A stretch of 64,000 nt of DNA from Siphonodentalium dalli. Lineage: Eukaryota; Mollusca; Scaphopoda; Gadilida; Siphonodentaliidae. The position numbers were made by a program, and so were the translations under genes. Location of the stretch: positions 180,518,011-180,582,010 of the forward strand of contig CP136064.1 of NCBI GenBank assembly GCA_032622095.1, written 5' to 3'. The notes beneath the pieces are model-generated. The model ran no database searches and was not told the origin of the DNA. It saw nothing but the letters and a program-made list of their open reading frames with translations. This document shows, in pieces, positions 44,364-57,790 of this stretch (position 1 is its first letter; each line of letters begins with the position of its first letter).

Positions 44364-47020
44364 TCGGTGTACGGTCAGAATAGAGGCGAACTGGGTATCC
44401 GCCTATATGTCAAAAACACTTGTGATCTCATTGCAAACATGGGCGTTCAACTGAATAAATCTCACACCACCAGGGACCGTTGAATCCTTAATAATTGTGC
44501 GCCTTAAACTATCTGGCACAATTTCCCCGTACTTACTCAATTCGTCGTCTATAATCTTGTGAACGTTCGAAACTTAGTTATATCCCGTAGCAGCGCCATG
44601 TTGGTTAACACACCCTTATATAGTAGTCACATAAAATCGACGAATATCAGTCCAGTATTAGCGACACACAACAGTGTGTACTATATCACTATCACCATGC
44701 ATTGTTAACATCCGCACGATATAGATCCAACATAATACTTTTACAACAGATTTCTTCCGAGCCATCAAAAATCGTGACCGCCATGCATTATCGCACATGA
44801 ATAAAAGGCACACAATACCCCTACATCCAGACATGGACCTAAAACATTCCGCACGAAATAGACGATACCCTGTCTTCCAGAATTGTAGTGATGTTCCGGA
44901 TATCTCATCTGTGATGTTTTGGAGCACTGGAACTAACGCACAACGTCGATCTCGAGGTTGTATAGGGCCTATGCTACGCCGTCCGTTGGAAATGTTCCAA
45001 AAGCTATGGGTTCACCGAAAGCTATACACATTTCTGTGTGGCCACTCAGTCAGTCGGCGATATAAGTTTGGTAAAAATGAAATCAACCTGCATATGGTGC
45101 TGAAATCCAATAACTCTGGTTCTTTATCAGGGTTGGTGTTGTTGCCACTGGTGATGTTGGCGCTGTTCGAGTGTCAGCTGCTGTATTTATTGTGCAGGGC
45201 GAATGACGTTGTCAATGTTGGTGCTTACCTTGTTGGTGTTCTCTTGGGCGTACGTGTAGTTGTTGTTGCTCATTTCATATTGATGTTCATGTTTGTTCGT
45301 AATAATTTCCCTTTTCTTTGTGGCATTGTTATCTCGCAGAATGATGCTATCGTCGCTAGACACTACTATTGCTTTGTTGTTGTCGGGTTGAATTATTCCT
45401 GGATGGCATATATATAATACCGATACCACGATGATTTGCCTCACTTTCATTGATACATATCAAATATTGTCAATAATGTGAATACTCAGTTTATAATAAC
45501 AATAATCAGCAGCAACTAAGTTAGTTGTATTCAAAAATACTTCACATCCAGAAATATATAGAAAATTTAAATACTATAGCATATATAACTGATCCACACC
45601 ACCCCTGCCGCCCAGTCTTCTCATACCACTGTTCTTGCCCTTCTGGAATTCTATCCATCGGTCGAGAGCCTGCCTCTCAGCCACCTTCTGGCGAACCGTG
45701 GCCAATCTTTCTTCTCTAGCGACAATCGGTTCTTCAAAAGAGTTGCAGACCGGAGATCTAATAATTCTATATCTATGTGGTGCTGCATGGGTAGCAGACC
45801 CCTGGCAGCACGTGGTGGCTCCCGTTTAGATGGACCAGCTACGGGTGGGAGAATATCTTGAGCATATGACCCCAATGGGATAGAAACCGTGCTGAACATT
45901 GGCCGCAATGCAGTAGACGTGAGTTCTCCTTCGACTCCATTGTCTGTATCAATGGTCTCTATCGATACAAAATGTTTGAGCCCACATCTGGTTTCTCTTC
46001 GTCCGAGTCGTCATTACCAAATGATGATATCATGCAGTTAGGCCAAGACGGTGGTACTTTTGTTTCGCAGACGTTTGTATTATTGCTAGTTTCAAGCATA
46101 TATTTCGTTATCTTCCATCCACTGGACCCACACCAACATCATCTGCAGCTGGTGCAACGTTCTGTGTTGACGAAACCGTCGGGGGTTGGTTAGGATCCAT
46201 GGATGGCTGTGTCTTTTTCTGTGACATTGACGGATCTAGACTTATGTGCGTTTTTCATTGGAAGAGGGAACCGGTCATGGAGGCCCTTTCGTGTCTTGGA
46301 TCTAAGTCTTCTGTCCATTGCATCATCACACGGCCCCGCTGGTTGACATCTAGGTTGTCCTGCAATCGTGAGATCACCATACGTGCCGTCCATCTTCCGG
46401 TAGAAATACAACCAGAGGTTGATGGGCGGTTTCGGCAACAACTTATAATCACAAATCCCCGACTGTTCCGCGCATGCGACTGAAGTCGGTCGGTCCCAAT
46501 CTTCGACTTCATGAGCCACATCCATCGATTTTACAGAATATGTTTCAGAAGGCGTTGGTGTCATTATGTCTATTATTAAATCGCTGCCACTCTGAAAAAC
46601 GTCGATATACATTTCTGATTCCACTGAAGCTGCAAAGGAATCGGACGAAACAGCGTTTAGATCAAGAAAACCAACATTTGGTTCCAGGTCAATCTCCTCG
46701 CTCGGTATGGAACTGGATTCAGGATCGTTGGAGTTAACTTTATAAAAATTTCTACAGCTGAAGCTTTTGTCTCCGCATTTTCTGCAGATGAGGCGGCTGC
46801 TACATTATCATTAGCTTCCTTCAATTTGTTTCCCCACACCGTCCAATCTTTTGGGAGGAAGTAATGCCTCCGGAATCTTTTTGAGATAATAATGCTCTTC
46901 GTCACATTCATCGTCGGGACAAACCCCGTTTTTCGAGAACATCCCATTATAATATATGTATATATATAAATTCACATATAATAAAGTCACGATAATAAAT
47001 ATCACAATCAATAATAACAA
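44364..47020 (-). pseudogene. Decayed minus-strand coding sequence, probably mobile-element ORF1 material
   Basis: Read leftwards from about 46945, frame-shifted pieces include DDECDEEHYYLKKIPEALLP, WGNKLKEANDNVAAASSAEN, ESSSIPSEEIDLEPNVGFLD and MYIDVFQSGSDLIIDIMTPT. The longest run (46740 to 46190) ends RSVNVTEKDTAIHGS plus stop. It continues in other frames with NQPPTVSSTQNVAPAADDVG and RPMFSTVSIPLGSYAQDILP (45908-45651), then an Asn-rich stretch near 45400-45190. Composition is acidic and Ser/Pro-rich, then basic. Same strand and just upstream of the LINE zinc knuckle, so it may be the N-terminal part of that element's ORF1. I do not recognise the family. The hydrophobic 206-codon frame on the plus strand (44797-45417) is antisense to it. 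Confidence 0.45.
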
Positions 47021-49779
47021 TCAAGAATAAATATTCACAAGTCGAATAACGTCGCAGAATTAATCAAGAGAGAACACTATTGATATCTCTAAATGCTTTG
47101 TATTTTGTGTTATCATATATTCGATTTTAAATTCATTTTATGATATCACTATTTCTAATTTGGCGGCCTGGCTAATATTCTTCAAGCAGACGGTCTCGGA
47201 CCAAATTGCGGATGAAGATGGACAACTTTAAAATCAAATGGCTTTGTGTGTTAGATCTGTGACAATCCGGCCAGATTTCGTTGAACAAAATGTTGATAAA
47301 TAACAATTGGGCAATTTTATACTATAGTTGACTGTGGTTAGCATTATATTCGGCTGAGATGAGTCGTGGGTCATGGGTTCAGAACCAAGTTAAAGATTAC
47401 CACCATATATATCTTAACATGGCCTAATTCAAACTGATTATCTCTGCTTGAGTGAACCACACTGCATATAAACATTTGTTTCCATTGGGCTGGAATATTT
47501 GTGATTGCTTTATTCTTCATTATAATATATGTGCTTTATTCTTCATTATAATATATGTGGGTATGATGTTAAATTTTGTAATTATAAATCAAACTCAACA
47601 TTATGTTATAAATGAAGCCTCCTCGCATAGGGCCAAGAACATAAGCGATTTGGTGATTGGTGTGAAATTATCAATTATTCTGATATTTCTTTGTACCGGT
47701 GGCTGATATTTCGAGATGCTCAGACAAAATGACCCCAATCCCAAAAAACACATATCAGCTAGTGTCTGTGTATACATGCACGAAAGGCCTACTACGAGTG
47801 CTTTTAATTGTTTATACTTATAAGTTATGCATTTTCCGGAAGGTTGACAATGGCTCACTTCGCCCTTCATATATCGAAGCGAGGGCGAATCCCGAGTATG
47901 GGTATAGACTCCAAGATTGCGATATGTGAGACCATGTTATCTTTCCGGAAAATGGATAGCGCGGTGGTCGGGTTAATACAGTACCGTACATGCCAGTTAA
48001 ACGTTTTTCATCTCTAAACAGATGGAACGTTTGCTGTGACCATAACTTTTAGCATTACCTGATCTTGGAGCAATGTTATGAACCAATTCATTAATACATT
48101 GTCATTCTTTCGCTGATTGGATATATGGTCGATGTTCGTGCTCACGACTTAAGGGCCAGACTCACTTTTTGCCAAAATGTTCTGGTATTTCAAAATGGAT
48201 TTTCCCAAAATCTGTCAGGAATTTCTTTGTGAAATATGGTACAAGCGATTATTGTGACACAATATCTAGGAGCCATCGACCCATTGGATATTATAACCTC
48301 ATTTACTTTACTTTTATGGCATGAACAATAATTCAAATATCAGTTTTCTGGTACTAAGAACTTCTGTAAAATAGATTGTTTTCGAAAGTGCAGTTCATAT
48401 ATCCATGATATCTAAAGATCATGAGTCGAGACTTAATAATTCTTGATTCGTGAAATTTAATGATTATTTTCATTTAGAAAGGCAACTACCCATAAATAAC
48501 TAATTTATCATGTCTTGCCTGTTGATCAATTAAAAATTGAGCTGAGATCAGTTGTGGGTCATGGGTTCATAACCAAGTTAAAGCTGACCACCATATCTTA
48601 TAACACTGACTTCATTCCAGTGTATTGCTCCCTGCTTGAGTGGACCACAAATCAACATTTGTTTTCACTGGGCTGGAATAGTTGTGACTGCTTTATTCTT
48701 AATTGTAATATATGGGGTATGATGCTATATTATGCAATTAAAAATCCAAATCACAAATGAAGCCTCTCATAGAGCAAAGAAAATAAGCTATTTGGTGATT
48801 GGAGTGTTGTGTGAAATTATTAACTATTCTATCAGGTCTTGGTATCGAAAGGGACAAAGAAGATATGCGAAATTACATAATTTTCGCCAGATAGATCCAG
48901 AGATCTTTTTTTGTTGATAATCTTTTGCCATATTCAAAACATGCGTCTTCCCTTAAAGGAATACCATAGTTGTTTATATCGGTTATCCAGTGATAACATA
49001 CTGCGATTTGATGAATACATACATTCTAATGAAAATATTGAGATAGCAGTAGGTCCATATACCCTGCACATGACGTGTGCATAGCCAAACAATGAAATAT
49101 AAATTTGTGTCAATGAGTCTTTGACAACCATGAAAACTAACCTCGTGGCAATGTTTCACTCAATAAATCCGGCAGTCCCTTCGACATTTCGATTAGTAGT
49201 TGGACAGCGACAACCCATGGTACGACAAATGATCTTGAAAAATTCATCAATGCTACAATAACTCTCATTTAAGGAGATTAACTTAATGGACAATGCATAA
49301 ACTCCATCACCCTAAGAACCAATATGTACACCGACACATCCTACGTATTTCCACCAACATATATTAACAAATGTAACAGATGATTTAAATATGAGATGGA
49401 TGGATCAATATAACTAGATATGCATGGGAACAGCAAGGACTTGATGCTGTCTTTTGTATATCATGTACAATTTGTTCGAAGGAAAGAGGTATGGACTGTG
49501 CTCTCGGTAACCTTTTACCAAATGGACACGATGTTCAAACGTGTTTTATGACCACGCTTGTAGTAAGACAGACCAGGCAGCAATCCGAGATGCTGATGTG
49601 TTCGCGATGAGGATGGAGAACCATAACGAACCTTTCGAACACACATTGGACATGTAAATAAAACAGAATAAAGAAAAGGGAAAAACGTTGGTGTGCAATC
49701 TAATCCATTGTTTGTTTTTTTGTGTGTGTGGAAAAGATTGTCTTCAGCTGAGAGGCGACTCTGATAACCTGGATACTCA

Positions 49780-49971
49780 GGTAACATTGGTAATTTCTTT
49801 GCCATCCTTAAACTGGTTGGCCAAAATGACTCGGGTTTGAAAGAATACGTGACAAATCCATCCCTTCGCAATGCGACCTATCTGTCGTCAGCCATTCAAA
49901 ACCAGATCATCAGTAGCATTGGCAAAGTCATGACAGAGGCACATATTATGAACGAAGTTAGCTGGGCGTGA
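49780..49971 (+). pseudogene. DUF4371/hAT-type transposase fragment, copy 1
   Basis: A frame of 63 codons preceded by 'ctggatactcag' reads GNIGNFFAILKLVGQNDSGL and then KEYVTNPSLRNATYLSSAIQ, NQIISSIGKVMTEAHIMNEV, then stop. The G-N-F-x-A-L-L-K ... NATY-S-IQN-II-IG ... HI-NEV pattern matches DUF4371, the N-terminal part of hAT-type transposases and ZMYM1-like proteins. The dimerisation and DDE parts are missing, so it is a relic or a single exon. Confidence 0.6.
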
Positions 49972-52900
49972 TGTCTCGTGTGGGTATACATATACCAGTC
50001 GGCATCTGTGGCGATTTGAGCCCACTGTTGGATATGTCTATACAGTTTTGTACATGTATTTATGATTATGTTGTTTTGCTTATTAATGATTTAAGTACTG
50101 GTAGTTAGCAAATTAAAGTTGCACTGTTAAACGTAAACAAATCCTTGTTAGTATCATAATTTGTCTAGGATTAGCTGGATAAATGGTTTAACTTGCAATG
50201 TTATAAGAGCATTTTTGCTTTTATTCGGCGTGTCCCATCATTTATTTACAAGCAATGTATGGCGGAGGCTGATAAAAGTCGAGAGGGATGTTGAATGAAC
50301 AGCGGAAGTACATCGCAGTAGGTAAGTTAGTGCACGGAATGTAGGTCAGCAATGTATGGCGGAGGCTGATAAAAGTCGAGAGGGGGGTTGAACGAACAAC
50401 GTAAGTACATCGCAGTAGGTAGGTTAGTGCACGGAATGTAGGTCAGTTATAATTTTGACAATTTGTGATTAGTTGTTTTGATTATTATTGGCGATTTGGG
50501 CCCACTGTTAGATATGTTTGTAGTGTTATACATGTATTTATGATTATGTTGTGATTAGTTGTTTCGATTGTTGCTGCTCAGCCTGTTCCGAAAATCCGAA
50601 GAACTTGTTTTAGGTACATGGGTCAACATTACCCCAATCCCCCAAAAAAACACATATCAGCTGGTGTCTGTGTCTACATGCATGGGAGGCATATTACGTG
50701 TGCTTTTAATTGTTTATACTTATAAGTTATGCATTTTCCGGAAGGTTGACAAGGGTTCACTTCGCCCTTCATATATCCAAGCGAGGGCGAATCCCGAGTA
50801 TGGGTATAGACTCCAAGATTGCGATATGTGAGACCATGTTATCTTTCCGGAAAATGGATATCACGGTGGTCGGGTTAATACAGCACCGTACATGCCAGTT
50901 AAACGTTTTTCATCTCTAAACAGATGGAACGTTTGCTGTGACCATAACTTTTAGCATTACCTGATCTTGGAGCAATGTTTTGAACCAATTCATTAATACA
51001 TTGTCATTCTTTCGCTAACACTGATTGTATATATGGTCGACGTTCGTGCTCATGACTTAAGGGCCAGACTCACTTTTTGCTAAAATGTTCTGGTATTTCA
51101 AAATGGTTATCCCAAAAACTGTCAGGAATTTCTTTGTGAAATTTGGAACAAGCGATTATTGTGACACAATATCTAGGAGCCATCGACCCATTGGATATTA
51201 TAACCTCATTTACTTTACTTTTATGGCATGAAAAATAATTCAAATATCAGTTTTCTGGTACTAAGAACTTCTGTAACATAGATTGTTTTCGAAAGTGCAG
51301 TTAGTATATCCATGATATCATGATATCTAAAGATCATGAGTCGAGACTTAATAATTTTCATTTAGTAAGGCAACTACCCATAAATAACTTTATTGATCAT
51401 GTCTTGCCTGTTGCTCAATGAAAAATTGAGCTGAGATAAGTTGTGGGTAATGGGTTCATAACCAAGTTAAAGCTGACCACCATATCTTATAACACTGACC
51501 TTATTCCAGTTTATTGCTCCCCGCTTGAGTGGACCACACATCAACATTTTCTTTCACTGGGCTGGAATATTTGTGACTGCTTTATTCTTAAAATTGTAAA
51601 TTTGTAATATATGGGGTATGATGCTATATTAAGCAATTAAAAATCCAAATCACAAATGAAGCCTCTCATAGAGCAAAGAAAATAAGCTATTTGGTGATTG
51701 GAGTGTTGTGTGAAATTATTATGTATTCTAGCAGGTCATGGTAACGAAAGGGACAAAGAAGATATGCGAAATTACAGAATTTTCGCCAGATAGATCCAGA
51801 GAATTTTGTTGTTGAAAATCTCCAACCATTTTTGTCTGGATGTATGTATGCAAAACATGCGTCTTCCCTTAAGGGAATACCATAGTGCTTTGTATCGGTT
51901 ATCCAATGATAGCCATAGATGGTAGCTACCTTAGATGCTAGGTGTAATCTAGTGTCTTATGGTCTGTAACGAACCCATATAATTATAAGACTCTTTCCAT
52001 GGTCCTGTGTAATATTTATTATGCACTTGGTGTGTTGTGTTGTATGTATTTATGCATAAACATATGTATTGTGACATATGTACCAAAAATAACGGAATAA
52101 GAATACCACTTTTACCAGTACTGTTCACATTCCTGATGTGTATGAACTATACCATGTCCAGATTAATGTATATGAGGAACATACTGATTTGATGAATACA
52201 TGCATTTTAATGAAGATATTGAGATAGGAGTAGGTCCATATAAGATGCGCATAGCCAAACCATGAAATATAAATTTGTGCCAATGAGTCTTTGACAACCA
52301 TGAAAACTAGCCTCGTGGCAATGCTTCACTCAATAACTCCGGTACAATGCTTTAAAATAATCGCTAGCTTCCTTTAATATTTCATCCGGTTTTGTTATCA
52401 TCTTTTCATTGGATATTTCTATTTTTAAAATGAAGACACCTTTGGTTTTAGGCCAGAGTAGATATTTCTTCGGTATGCACGAGACACAATTATAGTTCCA
52501 TTCACCAATGTGGACTTTTGTGGATACGCAGTGTGCACTTTATGAATGTTCATAAAGACGAAGGTACATGTAAGTAAACAGATATCATTTCATCTTGTAA
52601 TATGTGATTTCAAGGTAATTACTGGTATAAATGGTAAATTTAGTTAATAATAAATGTGAATGATTAAATGTTGGGCTTGAACGCTTGCCAAGATACGTCG
52701 AATATGGGTGAAGTTTGAAAACGCGAACATGCAACCATTGTCCCCATCGATCACAAAACATGCGGTCAAATTACGAATGACGATGTGATCACAGAGGACG
52801 CTGATTACATATACACGTCATCTTCGACATTTCGATTAGTAGTTCGAGAGCGACAACCCATGGTATGAAAAATGATCTTGGAAAATTCATCAATGCTACA

Positions 52901-53366
52901 ATAACTCTCATTTAAGGAGATTAACTTTATGGGAAATGCATAAACTCCATCACCATTCTACGTATTTCCATCAACATACACCAACAAATGTAATAGATGA
53001 TTCAATATGAGATGGCTGAATCAACATAACTGGATATGCATGGGAACAGCAAGGATTGGATGCTGTCTTTTGTATTTGATCGAAGGAAAGAGGTATAAAC
53101 TGGGATCTCGTTAACAATCATTTTACCAAATGGACAGGATGTTCAGACGTGTTTTATGACCACATTTGTAGTAAGACACACCAGGCAGCAATCCGAGATG
53201 CCGATGTGTTCGCGAGGAGGATAACGAATCTTTCGAACACACATTGGACATGGAAATAAAACAGAATAAAGAAAAGGGATATACGTTGGTGTGTAATCTA
53301 ATCCATTGTTCTTTGTGGAAAGGATTGTCTTCCACTGAGAGACGACTCTGAGAACCTGAATACTCG

Positions 53367-53606
53367 GGTAACATTGGTAATTTCTTTGCCATCCTTAAAC
53401 TGGTTGGCCAAAATAACTCGGGTTTGAAAGAACACCTGACAGATCCATCTCTTCACAATGCGACCTATCTGTCGCCAGCCATTCAAAACCAGATAATCAG
53501 TATCATTGGCAAAGACAAGATTCAGGCACATATTATCTACGTATCTACGAGGTTCGCTGGTCGTGATGCCTCGTGTGGGTACCAGTCGGCATTTGTGACG
53601 ATTTGA
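53367..53606 (+). pseudogene. DUF4371/hAT-type transposase fragment, copy 2
   Basis: The duplicate of 49780-49971 with the open frame running 79 codons: GNIGNFFAILKLVGQNNSGL, KEHLTDPSLHNATYLSPAIQ, NQIISIIGKDKIQAHIIYVS. It keeps the more canonical KEHL, SPAIQN and GKDKIQAHI residues, so it appears the less decayed copy. It ends at TGA without the catalytic region. Confidence 0.6.
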
Positions 53607-54949
53607 GCCCACTGTTGGATGTTTGTACAGTTTTGTACATATATTTATGATTATGTTGTTATTAGTTGTTTTTATTATTAATGATTTGAGTACTGGTAGT
53701 TAGCAAATTAAAGTTGCACATTTCAATCAAAATCAATCCTTGTTGGTATCATAATTTCTCTGTGGGATTCGCTGAATACATGGGTTAACTTGCGATGTTA
53801 TAAGAGCATTTTAGCTTTTATTCGGAGTGTCCCATCATCTGTTTACAAGTAATGCATGTCGAATGCTGATAAAAGTCGAGAGGGAGGTTGAATGCACAGC
53901 GGACGTACATCGCAGTAGGATGGTTAGTGCACGGAATGTAGGTCAGTTAAAATTAAGATTTAGGAAAGTCGATACGACAATTTCGCAACACCGCCTCCCT
54001 CCCCCTTTGGTGTTTAGTTTGGTTAGTACAATTTTAATTCGCTGCATATTGTGCTAAGAACATTTTTTAATTTGGGGGTATATCTGGGTGAATGGATGGT
54101 TTGTATGTGAGATTGGATTTTAATGCTTTTCAGATTCGAGCTTTAATTTGCAACTGTTGACAATTTGTTGTTTTGATTATTAGTGGCGATTTGGGCCCAC
54201 TGTTAGTAGTGTTATACATGTATTTACGATTATGTTGTGATTAGTTGTTTCGATTTTTTACTGCTCAGCCTGTTCTCTCGAAAATCCGCACAACATCTGC
54301 TTATGAAGAACTTGTTTTAGGTAGATATTCTGCTTATAATCGCATCATTTTGAGTCAATAACGTGCTGCTAATGAGAGCATTATCGTTAATCGAAATTGT
54401 TTGTTTTATACAATACTTCCTATCAAGTTTGTTTGCTGTGTAAAAATTGTTTTGGTGGACTATTTGTGTTAGACCTGCACACTCAGCGGTGCCGGGGAAC
54501 ACTGCGGTCTTCGATATGCTTCTGTCCAAAGTTTATTGTAAATACACCTGTGGTTTATTTTTATGGCAAACGACCCAAGGGGAACGACTTTTAGAGGAAA
54601 TTGCACACTAAAATCGATCCCTTTTGTTTTGCGATACAATTATCTCAATTTATAATATATTAGGGTAAAGTTCAACTTACAGTAAATTTAATTAACTTTT
54701 TCACCTTTTAAATTATTCACACCTGTATGCACTAAGGGAACGCTTTTGCACGCTGTATCGTTTATCACATCGTTAAAAAACTTTGTATCGTCTTTTGTTT
54801 TTAATAATTCGTATAACTCTTAAAGTTTACTAGTACACGTTTTCCTTAAACTTTGGGGTTTCAATAACTCAACTTTTATTCCAAGTTTTGGAACTTGACA
54901 GCCAGCTTCGCGCGTTTTCATGTCAATTAGCTGTCAAGCTCCCGTCAAG

Positions 54950-55060
54950 TCCGCTATAAATGGGATGGTCTCCTGAGCATATGGGTCTCTAACTCTCTAT
55001 TCAGTCTTCGGTCAATCACCAGTTGAAACTTCCTGAATATTAATAATAAATAAATCACAC
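54950..55060 (+). promoter_or_regulatory. Possible RNA polymerase II core promoter
   Basis: TATAAA at 54955-54960 is followed by a pyrimidine-rich stretch with TCAGTC at 55001-55006 and then AATAAATAAA near 55045. The layout resembles a retroelement or LTR promoter ahead of the decayed coding pieces at 55.5-57.8 kb. The 48-base distance from TATA to TCAGTC is longer than usual, so confidence is low. Confidence 0.2.
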
Positions 55061-55499
55061 CTTACTTTAAAACTAAGGGTATGTGAAGCATGGGTCTTAT
55101 AAGCAAACTATACAATTCGGTAGCAATTGCATTGGAGCCCAGTCCCCATTATTCATGCTAATAGTTATTGTTTGATGAGCAACCACTGTGTGATTGAATA
55201 AATGATGAGATCATGTAAGTAATATGGTTTGCCAATTTATCTGGGAATAGCTATGATCCACCTCCACATTTTCGGTGTACCCATAGTAAGTCTTCAGCCT
55301 CACCCGAGACTAGGACCACTCAGCCATGCACTGTTACAATACGACCGTGCGTATAACTCTCCTAACCATGGCAAATGCTCAAAATGCCGAATGGCGGTTG
55401 AGGTAATAGAGCAGACATACAATAATTGATGATGTTAATTCATTGTTAAATTCAGCGAATGAGAAGTCTGAAGTATGTGAGAAAAGCCGGGGTGGACAA

Positions 55500-55613
55500 A
55501 TGAAAACAAAACTGATTGTCGAGTCAAAATTAATGCTCAGAAAAGCTGCGAAATATAAGAAACAAATTGTTGAAGTTGATCAGAAAATCAAAACACTTTT
55601 GAAGATTGCCTAA
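55500..55613 (+). CDS. 37-codon basic coiled-coil open frame
   Basis: ATG at 55500, TAA at 55611. It reads MKTKLIVESKLMLRKAAKYK and then KQIVEVDQKIKTLLKIA, with heptad-like spacing of hydrophobic residues. Too short to identify. Plausibly an exon or fragment of the decayed element that also carries 56466-57790. Confidence 0.2.
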   Translation: MKTKLIVESKLMLRKAAKYKKQIVEVDQKIKTLLKIA

Positions 55614-56465
55614 CGAGTTTTGGAGATGAACCCATTTGAAGAACGTGTACATGAGTTATCAATGTTAAAATTGTTTGTTTCATGAATTGATATAAAATTC
55701 TTTCCATATTTCCGAAAATAATTTAACTCAAGTGTGTATGACTAAGATGTAACTCCAGGATTGTTGATATGGAATCGTCGTGCTTTCAGCGGGAAATACA
55801 ATATAGTGAAATATCAGTTTGTTCTAAAAATCATTACATAATCGCAGATTCTACCATGAATTATCACTTTAAAAGTGAATGGAGATATGTTGCCCCGCAT
55901 TTAAATATAAATATTCGGTGAAACTTTCCATAACGTATGTAAATCCGTTTTAAATTCGCCCACCTATAGATGCACGAACAATAGTACTGCACGAATTTAA
56001 ATACAAGTGACTGTAAGTGTCAGACAATACACGCTATGGTAAAACTGGACAAGTCGTAAACAAATATCTATAAACAAAAGTGACAAAATGGAGACTAAGT
56101 GCTGAAACACATATCATTTATTTCAAAATCAAAAGTATACAGGCTGTTTTCATTCTTTTGTGAAAAAGGAAATATGTGTGACCCTCCCAATTGGGTGTAC
56201 TTTTATTGAACGGATAAAAACGTATTTTAAGTATGCGAGAGGCAATAGTTCAACGTCTGAAAAAGTTGATAAACTATTAAAAATATATTACCTGAAGAAA
56301 TGCATGGATAAAGGGTCAGACGATGGATGCATACAATATAAATTAAGACAATACATTACAAGTTGCTGCTAGTTGCATACTTATCCTAATAAATGTTCAG
56401 AGTAATGAGGTTACATCATCTAACGATATGGAATCGGAAGAACTAAAGTTACACCATCCAACGAT

Positions 56466-57790
56466 ATGGAGTTGGAAGCTCTAAAGAAAAACATGGCTAA
56501 CATTCAAGGACTCGTGAAAATAAAGACTCTGGTGACCGACATGCACCTGCATGAAAGAAAAACTGCTGGCATGTAGGTCACATCTCATGACTGTTTTTTT
56601 TTTGGTTGAAGAAGTTGAATCAACCAATGATTTTAACAAGTGGGTATAGTCAGAGATGTAAGACCACGTGACTATGCCTAGAATCGTACACATGAACTGG
56701 TGATATAGGCTAATAATTTATGGTACCATATTAGTGTTATCACGAAACAACAGCTCACTGTTCTATCCTCTCACTGCTGCCATAAATTTACGATATACAT
56801 TAAGTGTCTTTCTGTGTATTTCAAGCATCATGAGTAGTCGGCTATAATTAGCCTTCTTAACTTTTAACCAATATGTAGACCTGTATGACATTTACATGTC
56901 TGACCATTTTGAAACTTTATCTCAATTTCAGATGTGCAGAAGTTGGAGAAACTTGCCACGACGAAGGATAATAATGCCGAAACAATCAAAGATCGGATAC
57001 AGGGCATCGTTTGCCACTTCCACTGGTTCGTGGTGTCAACACAGCCGGGCGATAAACATGATATTTAAAAAATGGTTGAGCTGTCTGCAACATTTGCAAA
57101 ATAAACATGAATATTGCAAACATGGAGCTTGTGAGCATGCAGTGGCAGCAGGGAATATAAATCTCGACAAAGATGGATTGAGTTAGCTGGAGGGGAACAC
57201 GGGCGGTCTATGTGCCAACTCAGGGAGTTGATAAGTACATGACTAAGCCAGGAAGAGTTCATCCCGGATGTTATTGTCATCAATGCGGGTTCTAATGACC
57301 TGGTGGCCAGTCCAGCCACACAAATTAAAATTTGCATGGAACAACTCTTTGATTACATGCATGATACCCAGATACTTGTTTAAATTAAAATCATGTTTCC
57401 TGACATATTACAGCGCCGACACTACTCTTCCAGGTACTAAAGTATGGTTTGTCGTCGACACTTTCATGGAGGGGTTGCCTGAGTATGCAGTGGCAGCAGG
57501 GAATATTAATCTGGACTTAGATGGATTTGGATTGACAGTCAGCTTGAGGGGAAAAGCGGGCGGTCTATCTGCCATATCAGGGAGTTTATAAGTACATGGC
57601 TAAGCCAGGAAAAGTTCACCCTGGATATTATTGTCATTAATGCGGGTTCAAATGACCCGGTGGCCACACAAATTAAAATTTGCATGGAACAACTCATCGA
57701 TTATCTGCGTGATAATCAGAACTTATCTGCGTGATAATCAGAGACTTGTTTAATTCAAAATCACGTTTCCTGAGATATTGCAGCGCCGAC
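56466..57790 (+). pseudogene. Decayed mobile-element gene with two tandem SGNH-hydrolase-like fragments
   Basis: Pieces in order: 56466 MELEALKKNMANIQGLVKIK; after an acceptor 'atctcaatttCAG' (56929-56931) VQKLEKLATTKDNNAETIKD. First SGNH copy: EHAVAAGNINLDKDGL, then in another frame GRSMCQLRELIST and FIPDVIVINAGSNDLVA with ATQIKICMEQLFDYM (to about 57380). Second copy (57441-57740): VWFVVDTFMEGLPEYAVAAG, NINLDLDGFGLTVSLRGKAG, then LDIIVINAGSNDPVA. INAGSND fits the G-x-N-D block III of SGNH hydrolases. The expected GDS block I reads VDT, so the nucleophile position is altered. SGNH domains are known in several retroelement proteins. Frameshifts and stops make it inactive. Confidence 0.5.

Larger units (their letters stand above)
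47732..54330 (+). repeat. Tandem segmental duplication, two copies of about 2.9 and 3.7 kb
   Basis: Copy 1 is about 47732-50630 and copy 2 about 50631-54330, in the same orientation and roughly 93-95 percent alike by eye. They start 'accccaatccc' and share 'gcattttccggaaggttgac' and 'ggcgaatcccgagtatggg'. They end near 'gctcagcctgttc' and 'gaagaacttgttttaggta'. Copy 2 has two extra segments absent from copy 1, about 51911-52181 and 52342-52822. Copy 1 carries an extra roughly 95 bp duplication of 'atggcggaggctgataaaag' (50255-50447). Each copy includes one F4 repeat and one transposase fragment. Confidence 0.8.

Noticed and set aside
44797-45417. 206-codon plus-strand frame with several hydrophobic stretches, resembling a membrane protein
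   Set aside because: It lies antisense to decayed minus-strand coding sequence; the Val/Leu-rich part is the complement of an Asn/Thr-rich stretch. No start context or splice support.
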